This document shows, in pieces, positions 5,729-10,842 of a stretch of 10,842 nucleotides of DNA. This DNA is from Gemmatimonadales bacterium (GTDB lineage Bacteria; Gemmatimonadota; Gemmatimonadetes; Gemmatimonadales; GWC2-71-9). Where the stretch lies: assembly GCA_030597435.1 (NCBI GenBank), contig JAUVRV010000051.1, positions 1 through 10,842 on the forward strand. Reading direction: 5' to 3'. The translations under genes were made by a program, and so were the position numbers. Position 1 is the first letter of the stretch; each line of letters begins with the position of its first letter. The notes below the pieces were generated by a model that saw only the letters and a program-made list of their open reading frames with translations, was not told the DNA's origin and did no database searches.

Positions 5729-6583
5729 ATGATCGAAGTCGAGAACCTGCGCTTCCGCTACGAGCGTGCGGCCGATCTCACGGTTCGGGGTATTTCGTTC
5801 GAGATCGAAAAGGGCGAAGTCTTCGGTTTCCTCGGGCCGAGCGGCGCGGGCAAGAGTACCACGCAGAACATCCTGGTCGGCTTGTTGAAAGGATGGGAGG
5901 GAAGCGTTCGCGTAGAGGGGAAGCCCCTGACCGATTGGGGGGGTGAATACAACGAGCGCATTGGAGTCAGCTTCGAGCTGCCCAACCACTACTCCAAGCT
6001 CACAGCACGCGAGAATCTCGAGTTCTTCCGGGCGCTTTACGCCGGCGAAACGTCGTCCCCTGAGGAGGTGCTCGGGTTGGTCGGTCTTTCCGATGACATC
6101 GACAAGCCGGCCGGTGAGTTCTCCAAGGGGATGAAGAATCGGCTCAACTTCGCGCGGTCGCTGCTGAACAAACCCGGCCTCTGGTTCATCGACGAGCCGA
6201 CCTCGGGACTCGATCCGGTCCTTGCACGGCACATCCGCGATGTTGTTCGCCGTCAGAAAGACCGCGGTGCTACCACGTTCGTTACCACGCACGACATGGT
6301 CACCGCCGACGAGATCTGTGATCGAGTGGCCTTCATGGTCGACGGAGAACTCGTGGCCATCGACTCCCCCGAGGCGCTGCGCCACCGCTACGGCAAGCGC
6401 GAAGTAGAGATCGGGTGGAGCAGCAATGATGGCAAGGAGTCAAGGCGATTCCCGCTGGACGGTTTGGGGGAACAAGCTGAGTTCCAACGCATCCTGCGAG
6501 AGGAGCATATCCTTTCGATCCACTCGCTGGAGACGACGCTCGAGGATGTCTTCGTCCAGGTGACCGGCCGAGGCCTAGGATGA
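5729..6583 (+). CDS. ABC exporter ATP-binding protein (fluoroquinolone-exporter-like)
   Basis: A 284-residue nucleotide-binding subunit that powers the two following membrane subunits. Motifs in order: Walker A GPSGAGKST (36-44); Q-loop region IGVSFELPNHY (78-88), where the usual glutamine position is Glu83; signature FSKGM (131-135) in place of LSGGQ; Walker B LWFIDEP (151-157) with catalytic Glu156; D-loop SGLD (159-162); switch His188 (TTHDM). The C-terminal tail (LETTLEDVFVQVTGRG) is typical of ABC-2 type drug or polyketide exporters. Such degenerate signature and Q-loop residues occur in the subfamily of Rv2688c-like ATPases as I recall it, so the protein is probably active. Its stop overlaps the next start in ATGA. 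It acts on the cytoplasmic face of the inner membrane; the substrate is unknown. Confidence 0.9.
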   Translation: MIEVENLRFRYERAADLTVRGISFEIEKGEVFGFLGPSGAGKSTTQNILVGLLKGWEGSVRVEGKPLTDWGGEYNERIGVSFELPNHYSKLTARENLEFFRALYAGETSSPEEVLGLVGLSDDIDKPAGEFSKGMKNRLNFARSLLNKPGLWFIDEPTSGLDPVLARHIRDVVRRQKDRGATTFVTTHDMVTADEICDRVAFMVDGELVAIDSPEALRHRYGKREVEIGWSSNDGKESRRFPLDGLGEQAEFQRILREEHILSIHSLETTLEDVFVQVTGRGLG

Positions 6584-7281
6584 GCCGGTTCGCGTCGGCG
6601 CTGCAACTCGACGTCCGCCTGCAGGCGCGCAGCCGGCTGTACGCCATCGGTATAGCGGTCGCGATTCTCATGGGATTGGCGGGACGCTTCATCTTCCGGC
6701 CAGAGAACGCGGGACTGATCCTGCCCATCTTCTACCTGCTCGGCGTTGGCGGCACGACCTTCATGTTCGGTGCGTCGATGCTGTTACTGGAGAAGAGCCA
6801 GGGCACACTCGAGGCGCTACGGGTCTCCCCGCTGACCGCGGCCGAGTATCTGCGCAGCAAGGCGGCAACGCTGACCACCTTTGCGCTGGTCGAGGGCGCA
6901 ATAGTGTTCGCTTTGGTCTATCGCGGCGGCGAGATCAGCCCCGTGGTCCTCGTTGCCGGCCTAGTCGTGCTCGGCCTTTCCTATACCTACATTGGCATCG
7001 GCTTGGCCAGCTCGTTCGACAGCGTGACGGGCTTTCTCTTCCCGTCAGCCACGGTAGTCTCCGTGATCCTGCAACTGCCCTTCCTAGGCGCTCTCGACAT
7101 CGGGCCCAGTTGGCTCTGGGCGATCATCCCGTCGGCGGCTCCCCTCGCGCTGATGCAAGCCGCATTCGGTGCCGACATCTCATGGAGCTACGCCATCGGC
7201 GTTTCGATTCTGCTGGTCGTGGTCAGTGTGTTGTACGCGCACGCGCGGTTCAAACGGTACGTCGGTCTGCACGGGGATTGA
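6580..7281 (+). CDS. ABC-2 type exporter permease subunit 1
   Basis: A 233-residue inner-membrane subunit with about six membrane segments (roughly 21-38, 44-70, 97-115, 120-143, 150-172 and 203-222). The stretch LLLEKSQGTLEALRVSPL (68-85), after the second segment, is the conserved cytoplasmic element of ABC-2 exporter halves and likely contacts the ATPase. The ATG overlaps the ATPase stop by 4 bp, giving translational coupling. The closest type known to me is the permease of Rv2687c/fluoroquinolone exporter systems; the drug specificity of the namesake should not be transferred. With the next gene it probably forms a heterodimeric pore. Confidence 0.85.
   Translation: MSRFASALQLDVRLQARSRLYAIGIAVAILMGLAGRFIFRPENAGLILPIFYLLGVGGTTFMFGASMLLLEKSQGTLEALRVSPLTAAEYLRSKAATLTTFALVEGAIVFALVYRGGEISPVVLVAGLVVLGLSYTYIGIGLASSFDSVTGFLFPSATVVSVILQLPFLGALDIGPSWLWAIIPSAAPLALMQAAFGADISWSYAIGVSILLVVVSVLYAHARFKRYVGLHGD
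7273..7277 (+). promoter_or_regulatory. Shine-Dalgarno of the second permease gene (GTG start)
   Basis: GGGGA lies 7 nt before GTG at 7285, inside the last codons of the preceding gene, and supports the GTG start. Confidence 0.6.
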
Positions 7282-7284
7282 ACG

Positions 7285-8010
7285 GTGAGTCATCTCATAA
7301 TCGCTTTCCTGCGCACCGACCTGCGACGTGTGGTGCGCGACCGGTTCATGCTAGGGCTAGTTGGGATGGCACTTGGGTTCGCGGTGGCAGTGCGCTTCGC
7401 CCTACCGGCGATCGCGGGAGAAGTTGAGTCTTTCGACCTGGAAGTGTACTTCCCGCTGTTTGTCAGCTACGTGGTGGTTTGCGTCGCGGCACTGATGGCG
7501 GGTGCCGTCGGCGGGTTCCTCTTGCTGGAGTCAAGGGAGGAAGCGACGCTGCGAGCACTCGTGGTGACGCCGGTGCCACTGCAGACGTACCTCGCCGTGA
7601 TGGGCGGAGCACTGGCGGTATTCACGGCGATCCTCGCGCTCGGGCAGTCGGTGGTGATAGGGCTGGCGCTGCCGCCGTGGCCGGCGATCCTGGGATGCGC
7701 GCTCTGCGGTGCTGCGTTCGCACCCGGGATCGCGCTCTTCCTCGCGACTTTCGCCAGCAACAAGGTCGAGGCGTTCGCGGTGATGAAAATCCTCGGCGTC
7801 GTCAACATGATCCCGCTCGGCGCCTGGTTCCTGCCGGAGCGGTTGCAGTGGTTGTGTGGCTTCTATCCGCCCTACCTTGTCTGCAAGGCGTGGTGGACGG
7901 CAGGGGCGGGCGGTTCCTCCTGGCCGCTGTGGCTGTTGGCGTCGCTGCCGGTCACGCTTCTCTACCTCTGGCTACTCGGCAAGAGGTTTCTGCAAGTCGC
8001 GACCAACTAG
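7285..8010 (+). CDS. ABC-2 type exporter permease subunit 2
   Basis: A 241-residue inner-membrane subunit starting at GTG, 3 bp after the first permease. About six membrane segments are visible (roughly 21-40, 53-82, 102-128, 133-157, 163-182 and 213-232). FLLLESREEATLRALVVTPV (78-97) is the same cytoplasmic element as LLLEKSQGTLEALRVSPL of subunit 1, showing that the two permeases are divergent paralogues. They are expected to assemble with one ATPase dimer as an exporter. The TAG stop at 8008-8010 shares a CTAG palindrome with the stop of the convergent ADOP gene, leaving no room for a conventional intergenic terminator. Substrate unknown. Confidence 0.83.
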   Translation: MSHLIIAFLRTDLRRVVRDRFMLGLVGMALGFAVAVRFALPAIAGEVESFDLEVYFPLFVSYVVVCVAALMAGAVGGFLLLESREEATLRALVVTPVPLQTYLAVMGGALAVFTAILALGQSVVIGLALPPWPAILGCALCGAAFAPGIALFLATFASNKVEAFAVMKILGVVNMIPLGAWFLPERLQWLCGFYPPYLVCKAWWTAGAGGSSWPLWLLASLPVTLLYLWLLGKRFLQVATN

Positions 8011-10748
8011 TCTGCTCTTAGCGCCTCGACCGGATCCACATTCGTTGCCTTGCGGGCGGGGAAGTAGCTGGCGGCAAGCGCGGCGGTCGCCAACAACAAG
8101 ACTGCCATGACGAACATCATTGGGTCGTGGATGTCGGTCTGATACAGGAAGTTGTCCAGCAACCTGACGGCCACCAACGCAATCGCAACGCCTATGGCCA
8201 GCCCCGCTCCTGCCAGAGCAGCACCCCGCGCCAGCACTGACTTGACCACGTCGGCCGTGCTCGCGCCCAATGCCATTCGCACACCGATCTCGGCGGTGCG
8301 TTGCGCCATGGTGTACGCCAATACACCGTAAACACCTATCACCGCCAGCAGTGCGGCGAGCGCGGCGAGCAGCGATACCAAGCGGGTGCGGAACCGCGGT
8401 CCAGCAGCTGAAGACGATACGACTCGTTCGAGCTGCCTTACGTTTGGAGGCGGTACGCTCGGATCGAACTCGACCATGGCGTCGCGGGTGAGTGCGATTA
8501 TGGCCTCGGGAGCAACCCTGGTCTTGATGATCACGTCGATGTTGGAACGGGGGGCCTGCGGGTACGGCATGTACATTTTGGGTCGCGGGTCGAAATCGAG
8601 GCCCTGATGACGCACGTCTTCGGCTACACCCACAACGGTCAGCCATGGATTGTCCGAATCTTGCTGCCCACGTTTCAACCGACGGCCTATTGGGTCCTCG
8701 CCAGGCCAGTGTCTCTCCGCCATACCCCTACTCACGATGGTTACGAACTCACTCTCGGCTCCATCCTCCCGCGTGAAAGGACGTCCAAACACGAGCGGTA
8801 CGCCCAGCGCTATGAAGTAGTTGGTGCTCACGGCGCTGCGCTCGACATTCGTCTCCACAATCCCGCTAGCATTCTCGATAGTGGTTGTCCCGGAACTAGT
8901 GCCACCCATGAACGGCATGTTGTCGGCCACGGCTGCGAGCCGGACTCCAGGTACCGCTTCGAGTCGCTCCAACATTGACGCTACGTATCTGGCATTGCTC
9001 AGCTGATTCTCGGACAGTGTGGAAGTTGGGCGGGAGCTGGCCGCGCGAGCTGGCCGCGACATTGTCTCAGACGGCAAGCGGAAGTCAAAAACCACAACTC
9101 GCTCGGCGTTGAATCCGCGCTCGACCGAAGTCAGTTGCAGGAAGCTCTTCACCAGCAGACCAGCGCCCACCAATAACACGAAGGCCAGTGCGATCTCCGA
9201 AACGACCAATGTACCCTGGGTCAGATTGCGACGTCGTCCACCTGTGAACCCGCGACCACCATCCTGCAGTGTCTGCGCTACGTCGATCCGCGCCGCACGG
9301 AACGCTGGGAGCGAACCCACGAGCAGACCGGTGAGCACGGAGACCAACGCGGTGAACAACAGAACGCGATGGTCCAATGTGACCTCCTGTAAACGCGGTA
9401 GGCCGGAGGGCAGTGCAGCTATCATCGGCTTGAAGCTCGCGAGGGCGATCAACACACCGGCGGTACCACCCACGATCGCAAGTACCAGGCTCTCGCTAAG
9501 CAGTTGACGCAACAGTCGTCCACGCCAGGCGCCAAGTGCCGAGCGGATCGCCAACTCGCGACGCCGTTCCGTGGCGCGCACCAAGAGCATATTGGCGATG
9601 TTAGTGCAGGCGATCAGTAGCACCAGACCAACGGCTCCGAGCAACACGAGCAGAATGAGTTGTACGTCTCCCACTACTTGCTCGATACGGGGAACCAAGC
9701 GGATACCGAAGTCGGGATTATGATCCCTGGATTCAACCATCCGCTCCGTGAGCAATTCCATCTCGCGCTGGGCCTGACCCAGGCTGATGCCAGGTTTCAG
9801 CCGTGCAATCGCAGTCAAGTATTGACTCGTGCGCTCGCTCAACTTGGACTCCTCATCGAACGTCACCCACAGGTCATGACCGGTACTGGGAAAGTAGAAC
9901 CCTGCCGGCATGATGCCGACTACGAGATGAGGAGTCTCACCCAGGCGTATTGTGCTTCCCAGAACAGATCGATCGCCTCCGTACCGGCGCTGCCAGAAGC
10001 CGTGACTCAGCACGGCCAACGGCGTTGTGCCCAGCTCGTCGTCTTCGGTCACGAACGTGCGTCCCAATAGGGGCGCGACGCCTAACGCTCGCCAGATTCC
10101 CGAACTGACCCGCGTTCCAAAGACGCGCTCGGGGCGGTCGCCGCCGGAGAGAGTGTATTGCCGGTCATCATACGCCCCGATGTTCAGGAATACGTGATTC
10201 AGTTCCTCCCAGTCGTTGAATGTTGGCATCGATGCCGGAAACTCTTCGGCCCAGGATCTCAAGCTCAGGTTGGGAGAATCGAACCAATTGGTGTTGACCT
10301 GCCACACGTTGACCAGATGACCCGGTTCCGGGTAGGGCAGGGGACGCAGCAATACTCCATTCACGATGGAGAAGATCGCGGTCGTTGCTCCGATGCCGAT
10401 CCCAAGTGTCAGTACTGCGGTGAAGGTGAATCCGACTCGCTTAACCAGACCACGAGCGCCATAACGGAAGTCCTGGAGCATGCCGACAAACAGAGCCCGC
10501 GGCTGGAATGTCGATCGCAGCGTGCGATGAGGCCGCAAGGCAGAGTGATGAAACGGATTGAGGCACTGCAACGCCTGATGCCAATACCACCGATTTGCTC
10601 GGCGAATGTCGACCTGGGCCATTTTCGCGAAGCGCTCCGCCAGGTCCCAGCGAATAACGTCGCGCACTTCCCGTGTGGCAAACCGCGCGACGCAGAACTC
10701 GGCCAGCCGAGGAGGTCGCCGCCCGTCCGGGGCAGTTCCGGTACTCAT
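8007..10748 (-). CDS. ADOP family permease (duplicated FtsX/MacB-type, with prefix domain)
   Basis: A 913-residue inner-membrane protein. The N-terminal prefix (about 10-75, including LAEFCVARFATREVRDVIRW and ANRWYWHQAL) is typical of ADOP permeases. There are two FtsX-like halves. Half one has a first membrane segment (about 108-134), a MacB-type periplasmic domain (about 140-360), then three segments (363-389, 416-440, 460-485). Half two has a segment at 514-535, a periplasmic domain to about 780, then segments near 790-815, 842-865 and 875-898. Duplicated landmarks are ERRRELAIRSALGA (395-408) with QRTAEIGVRMALGA (816-829), and PAFRAARIDVAQTL (481-494) with PARKATNVDPVEAL (897-910). Family members are thought to act in mechanotransmission-type export or lipoprotein release. 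No ATPase, adaptor or PadR-type regulator gene is seen beside it here. I chose ATG at 10748 over TTG at 10787; neither has a strong Shine-Dalgarno. Confidence 0.92.
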   Translation of the reverse strand: MSTGTAPDGRRPPRLAEFCVARFATREVRDVIRWDLAERFAKMAQVDIRRANRWYWHQALQCLNPFHHSALRPHRTLRSTFQPRALFVGMLQDFRYGARGLVKRVGFTFTAVLTLGIGIGATTAIFSIVNGVLLRPLPYPEPGHLVNVWQVNTNWFDSPNLSLRSWAEEFPASMPTFNDWEELNHVFLNIGAYDDRQYTLSGGDRPERVFGTRVSSGIWRALGVAPLLGRTFVTEDDELGTTPLAVLSHGFWQRRYGGDRSVLGSTIRLGETPHLVVGIMPAGFYFPSTGHDLWVTFDEESKLSERTSQYLTAIARLKPGISLGQAQREMELLTERMVESRDHNPDFGIRLVPRIEQVVGDVQLILLVLLGAVGLVLLIACTNIANMLLVRATERRRELAIRSALGAWRGRLLRQLLSESLVLAIVGGTAGVLIALASFKPMIAALPSGLPRLQEVTLDHRVLLFTALVSVLTGLLVGSLPAFRAARIDVAQTLQDGGRGFTGGRRRNLTQGTLVVSEIALAFVLLVGAGLLVKSFLQLTSVERGFNAERVVVFDFRLPSETMSRPARAASSRPTSTLSENQLSNARYVASMLERLEAVPGVRLAAVADNMPFMGGTSSGTTTIENASGIVETNVERSAVSTNYFIALGVPLVFGRPFTREDGAESEFVTIVSRGMAERHWPGEDPIGRRLKRGQQDSDNPWLTVVGVAEDVRHQGLDFDPRPKMYMPYPQAPRSNIDVIIKTRVAPEAIIALTRDAMVEFDPSVPPPNVRQLERVVSSSAAGPRFRTRLVSLLAALAALLAVIGVYGVLAYTMAQRTAEIGVRMALGASTADVVKSVLARGAALAGAGLAIGVAIALVAVRLLDNFLYQTDIHDPMMFVMAVLLLATAALAASYFPARKATNVDPVEALRAD
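9034..9058. repeat. 12-bp direct repeat inside the ADOP gene
   Basis: GAGCTGGCCGCG occurs at 9034-9045 and again at 9047-9058, a 13-bp period. It encodes part of the low-complexity linker SRPARAASSRPTST (residues 564-577) at the start of the second periplasmic domain. Confidence 0.7.
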
Positions 10749-10842
10749 GACTTGCTGGTTCTCGCCTTCAGTCGGACACCGGCCCAAAGGCTATCGTACA
10801 TCGTGCGGGAGTTGCGTAGCGCAGTAACACCGGCGGGCTTCA
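10749..10842 (-). other. Leader/promoter region of the ADOP gene
   Basis: No gene is evident in these 94 bp. On the minus strand a TACGAT box, resembling a -10, lies about 38 bp upstream of the ATG, but no matching -35 stands at 16-18 bp. The regulator gene that often precedes ADOP genes, if present, would be outside the window. Confidence 0.3.

Noticed and set aside
5702..6385. A 227-codon minus-strand frame
   Set aside because: It is antisense to the ABC ATPase and explained by the high GC content at third positions.
10749..10787. A TTG start adding 13 residues to the ADOP protein
   Set aside because: The prefix domain begins after the ATG at 10748 and no Shine-Dalgarno supports the TTG.

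Overview
The window looks like bacterial chromosome from a GC-rich Gram-negative (diderm) lineage. Evidence for this is two genes for signal-peptide-bearing outer-membrane beta-barrel proteins and a large ADOP-type (acidobacterial duplicated orphan permease) membrane protein, a family abundant in Acidobacteriota, Gemmatimonadota and relatives. I favour one of those phyla but cannot fix it from sequence alone. No rRNA, tRNA, CRISPR array, transposase or phage gene was recognised.

Left block (1-3764, minus strand): three co-directional genes with short gaps (33 and 42 bp), probably one operon. In order of transcription they encode a zinc-ligand-poor medium-chain dehydrogenase, a cytoplasmic M28-type metallopeptidase with an altered catalytic motif, and an NhaC-family sodium/proton antiporter that runs off the left edge. 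A candidate sigma70 promoter lies at 3786-3813. Immediately upstream of it is an unusual block of three different short repeats (a four-run G tract, a 7-bp and an 8-bp tandem repeat) filling most of the divergent intergenic region.

Middle block (4035-5527, plus strand): two secreted, probably outer-membrane beta-barrel proteins of about 220-225 residues. The first uses a TTG start with a good Shine-Dalgarno. Between them, overlapping the start of the second, is a 51-codon ORF with its own Shine-Dalgarno that may be a real small gene.

Right-centre block (5729-8010, plus strand): a compact three-gene ABC exporter operon (ATPase, permease, permease) of the type compared with the mycobacterial fluoroquinolone exporter Rv2686c-Rv2688c. 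It has a 4-bp ATGA overlap and a 3-bp gap between genes, and a candidate promoter with a perfect TTGACA box just upstream.

Right block (8007-10748, minus strand): a 913-residue ADOP permease with an N-terminal prefix domain and two FtsX/MacB-type halves. It converges on the ABC operon so tightly that both TAG stop codons are written in one CTAG palindrome. No clear novel defence or biosynthetic system is visible. The most unusual items are the repeat block in the divergent promoter, the possible small gene between the barrel proteins, the altered catalytic residues in the M28 protein, and the dehydrogenase-peptidase-antiporter operon whose substrate is unknown.
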